Below the pieces are notes generated by a model that did not search any database, was not told the DNA's origin, and worked only from the letters and a program-made list of their open reading frames with translations. Below are positions 46,292 through 59,839 of a stretch of DNA of 64,000 bases, one piece after another. The DNA lies in assembly GCA_964023275.1 (NCBI GenBank), contig OZ029914.1, positions 32,247,351 through 32,311,350 of the forward strand, in the 5' to 3' direction. This DNA comes from Norana najaformis (lineage: Eukaryota; Annelida; Clitellata; Crassiclitellata; Hormogastridae). Position 1 is the first letter of the stretch, and each line of letters opens with the position of its first letter. A program made the position numbers and the translations under genes.

Positions 46292-49200
46292 TGGATGGTA
46301 TGAAAAACAAAGGAAACTTTACAACGATTGATGCAAAAGACGCCTTAGCAATGACATGGCAGTGTCTGCTACTGTCTTAAGAGTTCAAACAGATGCAACG
46401 ATTGAATGCTGTCCATTACTTTATACGATCTACATCTAAGCAGTTCTGTCTCATGTAAACAAGACTGTCCATTGTTTTACAAACAACCTGCATGAAGACT
46501 GCAACAGCTTCTGATGTGAAATTAATGAGACCAGATATTTAGCTTTTTCTGGATCTGTGACCAAACCAATCATGTCCTCTTCTAATTACTTCTGCTTTGG
46601 GCAAAAAGATAGTCAGCTGACTTCTGCTGATTGGTTGGTTACTGAGACAGGCCCTGCTTCCAAGCAACTGTCCATTTTGTATCTCTATTATGGTTTATTA
46701 TACATACTTTTGGTTATACTGACCTGTAGATGTACTATAAATTCAGTTTAGTTCTGCCAGGTGTAACAAAGTATCTACTGTTATGTGAGCCTAAACTTTT
46801 AAGGCTACATTTCTACACTGTGTGAAATGTGATTCTTACTTTCTGAACATCAGAAATTGACATCTTAGGAAATTAGTCTTATGGAGATGATGCTGAGCAA
46901 AAGGCATGTTGCGTCTATTGTTATTGTCCCATGTTATCAGTTGCTCGTTATCTTAAAAGTACCCAGTGTTTATTGTTATAGACTGATTAGTATTACTGAG
47001 TTACAATTGATTGATGTTGTTTTTAGTGAGTAACTGGTGCTATTTAGATCAGAAACCTCAGCCTGTCCAGTGCTTTTTTAGGCTGTTTGTTTGCAGGCCG
47101 CATACCCATGTCCTTGGCCTAGAAGCCCTGCCTGTAGCATTGACCCTTGTTCATAGGGACTAGTCCCATGGGAGCTGACCTTTGCCTTTGAGTAGAAATC
47201 TCTCCTTGTTGCCAGTTTGTACTGAATTGGCATTCCCCTTTTCCCGCAAAACACTCTAGTCATGTGACTTTTTCTTTTCAACAGAACATTAGAAGTAAGT
47301 TATAGTTTTGAGTTTTTTATAATTAACATGAACTGAGTCGCCATATCTGAAAATAAATCGTAATGTTCAACACTCACATTTTTCTCCAAGTTACTTTTGT
47401 TTTGCTGAAGATTTGCCTGATGTTTTTGTATACTATTTCTTTTTAAGATATGTTATTTAGTGAATGAACTTGTTAGGCAGGCATTTGTTTGCTTTTGGGC
47501 TGTTCTTTCTTATTGTCGTTGTTTACTGAATTCATGTAGGAGAAAATTGTGTTTACACTAGTTTTTGAGTCTCTGCTTTTGTTTTGAGGCTATTTTTATG
47601 AGCTTTAGTACAACAGTTTTGTTTTTCATTCAAACCAATTCTGCTGATTATATTAGGACTAATTTCTCTGTGTTACTTGAAGTATGAGCAGACTCAGTTT
47701 GGAAGAAATCAATTTTGGTGGTTGAAGGCACTAACCTGCTTAAACCTAAGAGGTTATGTTTCAAAATGTGAAACCATCACAGAGCTGACTGTATCAAGAG
47801 AAGGCATATTTGCAGTGTGCATTTTATAAATTGCAAGCAAACCAAAATTTAAGGCATTTAAACTAGCGATGGAAGTGTTTTAAGGTATGTAACTTTTTAA
47901 ATGTTCAATTTTAAACTTGTGGGCTTGTGGCATAAAGATAGAACAATTAGTAATATCGCCAGTCCCCCAAGTTTGGAGGGGTGTACATACACTGTGTCGT
48001 CATCTGAATGCATCATTACTGATCCTAGGGAAGCATGTGTAGATTAATGGAGTTTATCTCTGGTTTATGTTGAATCACAGATGCTGCTAATAATCGTTTT
48101 CCAGGCACCGTGTTCTTTACACACGATGTCACCGCCAGCTAATTATGGCGGTGTAAATTGTCCAGTCTGTTTGATTGCATGAGATGAGAATATTCTGAAG
48201 ACAAATGTTCATTACTGATTAGTTTGTGCAGATCATGTCGGCTGAATGAGGCAGGTTAGGCATTAACAGAGAATTATCTGGTGAATGAGTGGAAGAGAGA
48301 GGCAACAGATGAGGATTATGAGTGGCTTAAATGAAGAACAGAGGGAGGATTAGATGAATGGCAGGAACAAATGAGCAGAATAGAGACATGGGAGATCAAA
48401 TATATATGGCTAGAGGGAAGAAAAACTGGTGTGAGAAATGAGTTGGTCTTTTGTGGTGACTGAACCAATATTGTTGAGGTTTGTAAAGCAGGTGTACAGT
48501 GTTCTTTAGGTACTAGAATTTTTTTGGATTTGATTTCTGATTAGATAAGAGGATGCTTCTGTTGCAGCTGCCGAGGTCAACAAACATGACTGATGAAGTG
48601 GTGGGTGGTGATGGTGGCAGCTGAGGTCATGGTGCTGGTAGATTGAGCTGATGATGACTGGTAAATGTTGATGTGGTTTTGATGCTCAAAGTAAGTAACA
48701 GGGACAATTTGGAGAAGAAAGAGAGGAAAAAAGAGGACAAGAAAAGCATGAGAAGGAAGAAGATATGTGAAGGGAAAGAAGATGAAGAAAAACGTAGGAG
48801 GATAAACAAGAGGAAAGGCTTGATGTATGTATGCTTGTGTGTATTTATTAAATTACTTAATGCAGTGCTGTTATGTAGCCCTTGAAAGTGCTGCATACCT
48901 CTAAAAGTGATGAAGGTTAGCTTTCAAGATTCGAACTAATACTAATGGGAACTTCTGTAGAAAATGGAATTATGATGAGGAACGAGGAAAGCTTCTCTTA
49001 TTTGGTGATTTTTGGTTATTGCTGATAAAATTCGTTTATCATGAAGACTGCTTCGTATTTGTTTTTGGCAGATGGCTTAAAAACTGTGATGAATCTTTAG
49101 ATGTTCAAATTTTCTTGTTATTTGTGATGGCAATGTTCTTAGTCGAATGATTATGCATTTATGTGGGAAATCTTTCCATATTATGACTTTAGCTGCATGA

Positions 49201-50250
49201 ATTGTATGTCCTTTGGCCAAAAATGCTAGACACTGTTACAATAACACCATTTTTGGGTCAATTTGCATACACACAGTTACACACACACACACACATACAT
49301 ATATATATATACGTTTTGTGTATGATCAGATTGCTATAGAGTAGACTGTTTTTATGGAAATTATGTGCCATATAACAGAATACCAGTGTTTCAGTGATTG
49401 CGTTATGTATAGATTTGTATAGACAACCTGTAACTGTACATTTATATATATACGTGTGTATATATATATATATATAGTTACAGGTTGTCTAGGCTTGGGT
49501 TAAGATGTTTTATTTCCTAAGCTATTTACAAGCGTAATGTGACTCACATGGAAACAAGACGTCAACCTCAGTCGGTGACAAAACCAGCGAACAGCCTCTT
49601 AAGAAGAAAACACCACTTCCACCAGCAGACGGTGACGAAAACGGCTCAGAAGGAACCTAGACGGCAAAACGGCTCAGAAGAACCAAACAAGTCATCCATG
49701 CAGAGAGATTCAAACATGACTTGTCGAAAGAGACTGGAAAGAAACAATCCGGTCGCGAAGGATCGAAATTAAAATCCAGTCGGAGCCAAACTTAAACACA
49801 ACTTCTTTTATAAGGTCGGCTTACCTGCCAAAATTTACAGAAGGTGTACAACGTACAACTATAGGCCTACTCGACCTATTCAGTCCTATCCTATCTATAC
49901 GCCGTATGTAACTACACACACACACACACCACATATATATATGTACCGTCTTTGGTAGCCATGACACGTATATATACATGCATATATATATATATACAGG
50001 CGACATTACAGCTTCATATATATATATACATGTATATATATACACGTGTGTGTTGCCTGTTGTGGTCGTAAAGTTGGTTAGACGGTGTTTACGTTTAATT
50101 TTATTCTGCTTCGTTCCTTTTTTCTTGTAGCGCTGTTAATTGATCCATTTCGATGCAGGTGTCTGTCTCTGTAACCCTCCGCTGCTGCTGCTGCTGCTGA
50201 TGCTGCTGCTGCTGCTGGTCTCGGCGTCATTGCTAGTCCATCCATCTTCC
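46292..50250. other. No recognised gene
   Basis: Downstream of the tetraspanin. Short ORFs at 48673-48885 (Lys/Glu-rich) and 49539-49772 (Arg/Gln-rich) are compositionally simple and I cannot support them. AT/CA-rich microsatellites lie at 49280-49310, 49440-49475 and 49910-50050. Confidence 0.3.
49420..49491. repeat. 16-bp perfect inverted repeat around an AT array
   Basis: AGACAACCTGTAACT (from 49421) and AGTTACAGGTTGTCT (to 49490), extended one base each side, flank about 40 bp of TA repeats. Confidence 0.9.
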
Positions 50251-50289
50251 TTAGGCATCGTTTTGAATTAGGCCTCATACGCGAAACAA

Positions 50290-50760
50290 CGAGAAAGGTT
50301 TCCACCCCGTTCCTGGTTTCCAACTACCATGTCTGACACGCGGACTCAATGGCTTATGGGAAAAGCGGCGTGTAAGAGGGTGGGGTGATTGTGGCTTCGT
50401 GGGAGGAAAGGAAGAAGGGAGGGTGGATGAATCCTGTGAATTGCCGTTTCTCGATGGCACTTTCCGTGTCTGAATGGTGTATGGTCGGTGACGGATTAGC
50501 GGGATTCTTCCACCTCACCCACCCTCCGCACCTACCGTGTTCTCCCGCATCTGCTGGCTAACGACCGACCGCCCGCCGGGACGCATGGCTTCCCGGGCCG
50601 TGTTGCCATAAATCTTCCCGGTGGCAGATAGATCCGATCTCGTCCGTTATTGCGAGGCTGCCCTCGTCCTCCGCGGTGGCGCCGACCGTCCGTCCGTCCG
50701 TCCTTCCGTCCATTCTTGAGTCGCCCGGTGGCCATGTTTGCGGAGAAATTATTCCGGCTA
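50290..50760. promoter_or_regulatory. GC- and CpG-rich patch
   Basis: A distinctly GC-rich stretch (for example CCGACCGCCCGCCGGGACG near 50565, CCGTCCGTCCGTCCGTCC near 50686) in AT-rich DNA. It could be the promoter or first exon of the PET-LIM gene 9 kb downstream, or of an unseen minus-strand gene. A minus frame at 50323-50078 has an Ala run from CTG repeats. Neither is proven. Confidence 0.3.
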
Positions 50761-51043
50761 AACGTGTTTAATTTTTCCACTCGGCATGTCCTCTTGACAA
50801 GAATTTACTTACTCTTTTATTCGCTTTGGTTCTTTCGTTCGTCCGTCCACTGGGTTCCTGTATGGATTTTTCTCTGTTCGGTCGCTTATTAAATTATTGT
50901 ATATTGGATTATTCGTTTGCATTCATTTTGTTGGCTTCAGTATTGTGTATTGGCTTTCATTTGTTCATTCACTCCCTTTATTGATTGAGTCTTTGTGAGA
51001 GGTATTATTATATCATGTGCGGCTGGTTGGGTGTCTGTTGATA

Positions 51044-51240
51044 TGGCTGGGGCACGGTAGCCGATTGGTTAGAGCGCTCAGCTTGTAACACTGAGAATAC
51101 GGGTTCGAGTCTCCTCCGCTGAGACGATTACTGTGTAGGGACCTTGAGCAAGTCCTTCACTCACAATTGCACAGCGCCATCGATTGATACTTAGTCATTA
51201 GGCAGAGGCGCTTAATAAATGCAGAAATAAATAAAAAATA
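51044..51240 (+). mobile_element. SINE-1, best-preserved copy
   Basis: tRNA-derived head with A box (TAGCCGATTGGTTAGAGCGC) and B box (GGGTTCGAGTCTC). The body contains ATTACTGTGTAGGGACCTTG and CAAGTCCTTCACTCACAATT, and the end is GCGCTTAATAAATGCAG plus AAATAAATAAA. Both RNA polymerase III boxes look intact. Three other copies are in the window. Confidence 0.85.
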
Positions 51241-51429
51241 TCTATACGCATTTCTTACACACTGAAGTGGCCTACGTAATACAGCAGTAGATATGCACGT
51301 TCCACTGCCATTTTCGCTGATCTCGTCTTTACTGGTTTCTGTCTCATATTTCGCATCTCGATGGGCGTTTTCTGCTTTTATCTTGTCTTCCATCTCCTTA
51401 AATCTGGCCACACATCAAAACAACGCTCC

Positions 51430-52260
51430 ATGAGGTCTGATCATTGGTAGACACCCAATGCATGTGCACAGATTATCTCTGATACGATCAGTCTGTAATC
51501 TACGGCGTAGCAAGAATCTGTAAGGCTTGACTGAAGCATGTTGTGGTAGACCTCAGCGGTTCTGCTTTCTTATGAGGTAAAAGTGTGAGCAATCGCATCA
51601 AATGAGTTCTAATCTGTCAGCTGGATGAAGCGTCTGGCATGCCGGGTTCTCTTTTCCAGCGACCATCCTCAAGTTCCTCAAGGTCATTCCTGGGACATAT
51701 TCTTTTCCTCTTTTATACTGCTGACAACTCAGCCATAATATCCAAGCATGGTCTCCGCGGTCATCTTTATGCTGGTGACTGACAAATCTATGGCTTCTGT
51801 CGTCCTTATGTCACCGACGTCTGACATCTGCTGACGGTCTCAAAGAGCTGCAGCAGAAACATCGCTGACTGAATGAAATGCTATCGACGGCAGCTCAGTT
51901 CCTTGAATCAGAATTTCTCTGGTGCTCATCCTCACGTAGAGTCAACAGAAGACTGAAGTTTCGTGCGGCCTTGTGAGGACCAGCTTTGGAATACTGAGAC
52001 AGTTGAGATCTGTATCCCGATCTCTCACAAAGCATGTGAACCGTCAACTCGTGCGAAGTTTGATCTTGAACCGATTCAATTACTGCAATGTCGCCTTTGC
52101 TGGCATTTCACAGGCCAATATCATCGCCTTCAGACGGTCATCAACGCCCTGCTCGTCCGGCCGTTACAATAAAACAGTTCGACCACATCACGTCCGTACT
52201 GCAAGACCAGCTTCGGTGGCTTAGACACTAGCCAGCGCCTCTAGTTCACACTTTGCCTTA
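51430..52260 (+). mobile_element. LINE reverse-transcriptase C-terminal fragment
   Basis: Around 51973-52224 the + strand reads LRQLRSVSRSLTKHVNRQLV, SLILNRFNYCNVAFAGISQA and NIIAF, the thumb region of a CR1/Jockey-like LINE. Frame is lost beyond this and upstream. Confidence 0.7.
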
Positions 52261-52331
52261 GTATACAAGTTTCTGCATAACTGCGCACCACGCTGACTCT
52301 CAGACTGCATCAGTGATTCAAACCGCATCAG

Positions 52332-52458
52332 GATAGGGAGGCCCACAGGGACACGTGATTATTTTTATCTAGTGCGCACTAGATAGCTATACTAGATAGC
52401 TATCTAGTGCGGACTAGATAAATAAAAATAGTCGCATGTCCCTATGGGCTTCCCTATC
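52332..52458. mobile_element. Foldback element with arms of about 60 bp
   Basis: Nearly the whole 127 bp is one palindrome. GATAGGGAGGCCCACAGGGA ... TAGTGCGCACTAGATAGCTA on the left pairs with the inverse of TAGATAGCTATCTAGTGCGG ... TGTCCCTATGGGCTTCCCTA on the right, with a four-base indel and a few mismatches. No coding and no clear target duplication. Confidence 0.85.
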
Positions 52459-53034
52459 AAGACGACTCTAATTTCGACTACGCCTGCGATCATCAAAGTC
52501 TTCGTGCCACCAACTAAGACTAAAGTGGGTGATTGGGCCTTTCTTGTCGCTGGTCCTCGAGCGGCCATTGAACCGAGAATTGCGCCACGAACATCGTTCA
52601 GAAACAGAGTTGCTGCATGAAGGAACATTATGGCAGCCGCTGCGTTCAAAGGAAGACTGACTGCGGGTGTAAAACTGCTACTGGAAAATGACCTATAAAC
52701 CGATCGTTTTCTTGATAATAAAAAGCTTTTTATGAGTACTACTACCCTCTTATGATTCACAACTGAATGTTTGTCATTAGCAATCACTTGTCGTTTCCTA
52801 AGTATTTATCCTAACGCGTTTCTTGCCACTGTTAGGCCCCTATGGTAAACACATGCTTGTTTGTCATCACGAAGTTTATTATTGCCAAATTATTTCACTT
52901 GTGAAATAATTTTACCTATCGGATAATTTGTCCTAATCAGTTATTTCTGCCTATCGCTTGTCTGAGTTTGTATCTCTTGTTGTTTGTCTATACTGTCTAC
53001 AGATCTCGTTGCTTGGTGCTATGTACGTGTGTAT

Positions 53035-53660
53035 GTGTGTGTGTGTGTATCATCTTATTTGTCCAGGTTTGTTTGCCTAGTGTTTTTGCATGTTTTGTAA
53101 AATGTTAGGCTTTTGTCTGGCTGCCTATGACACTGCAATTCTCTGTGTTTCTGTCAATGGCTCCATTTGTATTTCTTTATATGTTTCTGTCTGTGTGTGT
53201 GTCTCTGTGTCTTTCTGGTGACCACACGCACACGGGTCATAGATGGCCCTCTGTTAGTAGCTTCCGGGTGGGTTTGGTTGTTGTCGCCCTTAGTTGCCCC
53301 CTTGTGCCCTTAGAATACGGAACTGTTTCGTATGTGGCGAGCGGGTTAGAGGTCAGAACATCCATAACAGAAACCCCACGTGTGGCAACGATTAGTGCTA
53401 AAGGCATTTATTTTGTGCCCCTATGAGTTTGCTATTGTGTATATAACGGTAAGATTGTCATTGTCCGTCGTTCAATACGCTGGATTTGGAGTGTGTGTAT
53501 GTGTGATTGTGTGAGTGCGTGTGTGTATGTGTGAGTGCAAGTGCGGTCGTGGGTGTGAGTGGGTGTGTTTACGTGTAAGTGTATGTATGTGTAAGTGTAT
53601 GCGTGTGTGTGTGTGAGATTGTGTGTGGGTGCGTGTGTGTGTGCGTGTCTGCGTGTCCAT
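53035..53660. repeat. GT-rich imperfect microsatellites
   Basis: (GT)n at 53035-53050 and mixed TGTGTGAGTGCG, TGTATG and TGTGCG arrays at 53490-53660. Confidence 0.85.
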
Positions 53661-54477
53661 GTAGTCGTAACCAGAAATTGATTTTATCCATCCTTGTTCT
53701 ACAGCGGATGCAGGTCTGTTGGTCGCAACCATATCTCCAGCCTCAGCAACTCTCCTTCGCATCCTTCTCCTCGTCCTCCATCTCGTATTCGGCGCCTTCT
53801 GCATATAAAGTGCCGGGCATTAAGACGCTGAATCGCCTCTCTTTCTATTGCAATTTTTCATCCATTCAGATTTCGAAAACTTGCGATGAGAAATTCTGTT
53901 CATAGTTAACAGGATTTGCTCGATTATTTAACCAAGTTAGTTGATATTGCTTAGTTTGAGTTTACTCTGCATCATGATTAATTTCGTCAGATCTCTTTTT
54001 TCCTGCGGATCTAGAACAGCAAAGGTATGTTACCTTTCACTTAATCGCAAAGGTGTTTAGGAAGACTGTATTTCCTAAAGAGAGGTTATTTGGAATGATG
54101 TTGCCTTTTGCTTCACGAAAAAGTTATTCAGTTATTCTTGAATGAGGGAAGAGATGCGCAGTGGTATTAACTGCACTTAACCTTTTTTGCAATACCTAAG
54201 GTTGCCTTTCTCCCGATGGTTAAGGTGTGCAAAGTTATGTTAAAGTTTTCTACCAAGGGAATGGGACAGTGGCGGCTCCAGGTTTGCTAGCGTGGGGGCA
54301 GAAGCATTTCCATGCAGAGGGGCGTCACATTCTGGTAGTCCATAATGCACAGGTCTGGTCTGAGAGGCACCGGCATATAACCAAGAGAGGAGAGTTAATG
54401 ATGTTCATTTCTCTTGATGGCAGGTGTTTGCAGCATCAAGTTTTCCTTCTTTTGATTCTGGAATTTGAAGTACTGAG

Positions 54478-56940
<2,463 letters not shown>

Positions 56941-56994
56941 TATTTTTAGTTGTTAACAGTTGTTGCTATTTATTATGATTTTGTGGACTAACTT

Positions 56995-57780
56995 TCATGC
57001 GATCAGCAAAAGAGAAACTAAATTTCTTTCTCTGCATGCTGACATGTACCATGTGCTAAGAAATGTAATACACTTGAGCACTGCAAAGTTTGCCTGTTCC
57101 ACATCTTTAGACATGCAAAACGTGTTTCCTAAGAAAGCAAAGCAGTTTCCGTCAGAAACGAACAGCACATCACGTTGACGTAACAGATGCCATAAAGATC
57201 GATTTAATGGAGCGTTGGGTGTTGCTGCAACTGATGCAGCTGCTGATATTGCTAGTTGTGCTGCTGCTGCTGCTGATAATGCTGCTGTTCGCATGGATGA
57301 TGCAACAGATGCAATTGTAGATCTTGTCATTGCACATACAATGGCCCAAATGTTTATATCGCAAGTCCCCAAAGTCATTAAATGAAAAATCACTGACTGA
57401 ACGATCCCGTTCTGGTTGTTTATGACTGCTAGTTGATTGGAGTTTCTCTCTTGGATGTAGTTAGAATGATGACCCTCCTCCGTGGAAATCTCCAGATATC
57501 TTTCCTTCGGCTGGATTCTCAATTGCATTCTGTTCTCCTCGATGCATAGTAGGCTACATTTCTTTGCTAGGTTGCTTCTTTGGGGTAAACGGATAAACTC
57601 GGCGACACCGTGGCTTTTACGTGTTGCCTCGGAGGCGTTTGGAGTGATCGACATGCCGAACAAGTCCACCATTACATTAGTTTTCATTAAAGAAAATAGA
57701 AGAACGGAAATTCTCAAAGGATTACGGGCTCTAGGTCGCAAATGAATATTTTGGTAGACCAAATAGCTGCAGTGAGGCAA
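56995..57780 (-). CDS. Unrecognised 261-codon ORF, Ala-rich segment
   Basis: Longest open frame in the window (ATG 57780 to the stop at 56995), intronless. It opens with PHCSYLVYQNIHLRPRAR, has a polar middle (QPKERYLEISTEEGHH), an Ala-rich helix from GCTGCTGCTG repeats (about residues 167-188) and a Cys/Leu-containing end. I recognise no domain and no signal peptide. It could be a lineage-specific gene, a domesticated repeat or chance; codon-level conservation would decide. Confidence 0.3.
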   Translation of the reverse strand: MPHCSYLVYQNIHLRPRARNPLRISVLLFSLMKTNVMVDLFGMSITPNASEATRKSHGVAEFIRLPQRSNLAKKCSLLCIEENRMQLRIQPKERYLEISTEEGHHSNYIQERNSNQLAVINNQNGIVQSVIFHLMTLGTCDINIWAIVCAMTRSTIASVASSMRTAALSAAAAAQLAISAAASVAATPNAPLNRSLWHLLRQRDVLFVSDGNCFAFLGNTFCMSKDVEQANFAVLKCITFLSTWYMSACRERNLVSLLLIA

Positions 57781-57814
57781 TTTCGTACTGCCTCATACAA
57801 TAACCTTTAACTGT

Positions 57815-58560
57815 AATTGTAATCGCAGATTCATATAGCGCCTATTCACAAAGGCTCATCAGAGGCGCTCCCAACCAAACGACAGAACACAAGGATCGAA
57901 AATGGCTTTAAAGTGTTTACGGCAAAGAGGTAAAGATAGACCAAGGTGCTCATGTCGAAGGGTAGGCCTACTAGGCAACCTATTCCAGAAAGTTGGACCA
58001 ACCATCCACAGTTAAACTTCTATGCTGCATCTTGTAAGTTCCGGTCAGAGGAACAACCAGATCACCCTGTGCAGCAGAACAAAGGACTTCATGGCCAGGA
58101 ATGGACGAGAGACTGAGACATATTACCCCCCTAAGATAAGATGGAGCACAGCCTGCCGGGCATTTATGCATAAGCATTAATATCTTACCCTCAAATCCTT
58201 TATGCATCGGCAAGCATTGCAATTCCTTTTGCATTGTTTCCTGACACAGTATGTCCGCAATCCTACAGAAGGTGTACCTCCACTGAGCTAGGCGGCAGCG
58301 TTCAGGGCAGACTGCAGTTGGTTAATGCGGGAAATGCCATAATCATCCCGGGTGCATATGTATGCATGTATCAGGGTGACGGCGGCTTGAGTTGTAAGCG
58401 ATTGACGTATTGTGTGACAAAAGCACATTCGACATACTCTTCCCACGTGATTTGATGAGGTCATTGGACCAGGAGTCCAAGGTCACACCCAAATCATGCA
58501 CAGCAGTAGAAAAAGAAACACAAGGGAAGCTGCCTAAATTTACCAAATAAATGATCTAGC
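57815..58560 (-). mobile_element. LINE-D fragment
   Basis: Minus-strand text holds decayed C-terminal LINE words: VNRLQAAVTLIHAYICTRDD, INQLQSALNAAA, and AAQGDLVVPLTGTYKMQHRS followed by LTVDGWSNFLE. The 3' UTR ends in TAATTGTAATCGCAG (minus-strand tail) with a TATAGCGCC block. Several stops are present. Confidence 0.6.
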
Positions 58561-58649
58561 TTCAGCGGCAAACAAAGAAACGAACTAACACACTGGGATA
58601 TGATATGTATGTGTGTATAATGTATGCATGTAATGCAGGGAGTAGGCTA

Positions 58650-58785
58650 CGAGTTGCAGCCTCTCCTTAGGTCATTACTGTGTATGGATCTTGAGCAAAT
58701 CTGAGCAAGTCATTCACTCACAATTGCTCAGTGCCATCGATTGCTGCATAGTCTTTGGAAAGTGTTGGAGATATAATAATAATAT
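58650..58785 (+). mobile_element. SINE-1 copy, 5' truncated
   Basis: TCATTACTGTGTATGGATCT and AAGTCATTCACTCACAATTG, then TAATAATAAT. The tRNA-like head is missing. Confidence 0.65.
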
Positions 58786-58899
58786 GTATATATATATATA
58801 TGTATGTTTGTATCTAGATATTTATATGGCGCTTTAATTGTGTGGCTTTGATGAGTTCCGTCAGTTTGTTGACACTTTAATGTGCGATTTATTTTCAAA

Positions 58900-59611
58900 A
58901 TCTCTCAACTGTTTGTAGCTTCTTGTAGCAAGTCATATAACATTGTTTGTAGCATAGCACATAGCATATTTTGTGCATTGGTCCTTTAACGTGATGATGA
59001 TAATGATAATGATGATGATGACATGCTGCTATTAATAGAGCAAATGTTGTTGATGGTAGGGAGTTGCATTGATTCAGGAGATGGACGAAGGACAGCCATG
59101 TCTCTCTTGCAAGGACAAATGCCCCGGATTCTCGCTTCACACCTGGAGGTATCCAAATAGTTGCATCACACTTAAGGACTGATCGAAGCATGTGCTTGGT
59201 ACTTGTGACGCTTTCTGGCACCTATCTATAGTTCACATTGGGGGGTTTGTGTTTGCCTTGTGTTTTGCCAGGTATAGTAGTCATGTTTTGCTCAATGGAA
59301 GGATCCTCGTCTTGGTTTATCTGCTTGGAAAGCGTTGGCTGGAGGCTATATTAGTGATGCTTTGGCATAATCATTTTGCTTGGCTAAATATTGTCAGGAT
59401 GGTTATAGTAATAGTTAGAGTTAATCATTATGATAGTCAAAGGTTAAATAAATATGAAATTGCTATAGCTATTTCGTAAATTGCAAGTCAAACTTTGGAT
59501 TCGTCTTCCACTGAATGCTCTGGATTTAAATGAACTTCACACGAGGTAACTTGGTATTTATTCAAGTGGCAAATGATCCACACTAAAATGGATAAATTCA
59601 GTCGGTAAGTT
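58900..59611. other. Upstream of PET exon; no gene seen
   Basis: Contains a GATGATAATG-type run (58995-59025) and no supported exon. The upstream PET-LIM exon that should end in phase 2 was not found here. Confidence 0.35.
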
Positions 59612-59827
59612 GTTTAAAATTTAGTCATTTATCTACTCGTTTAAAATTTAGTCATTTACCTACTTGTTTAAAATTTAGTCATTTACCTACTTGTTTAAAA
59701 TTTACTCATTTATCTACTTGTTTAAAATTTAGTCATTTATCTACTCGTTTAAAATTTAGTCATTTATCTACTTGTTTAAAATTTAGTCATTTAGCTATTC
59801 GTTTAAAATTTAATCATTTATTTAGTG
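59612..59827. repeat. 27-bp minisatellite next to PET exon
   Basis: Eight head-to-tail copies of a 27-bp unit (core TTTAAAATTTAGTCATTTA) with one to four differences each. They end 12 bases before the acceptor of the PET exon at 59840. Confidence 0.92.
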
Positions 59828-59839
59828 TTTTTGTCGCAG

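Noticed and set aside
51044-51125. Possible tRNA gene with A and B boxes
   Set aside because: The head continues into a repeated SINE body with an AAATAAATAAA-type end, and no full cloverleaf with acceptor stem is seen.
53472-53804. His/Thr-rich minus ORF
   Set aside because: Translation of GT/CA-rich microsatellites.
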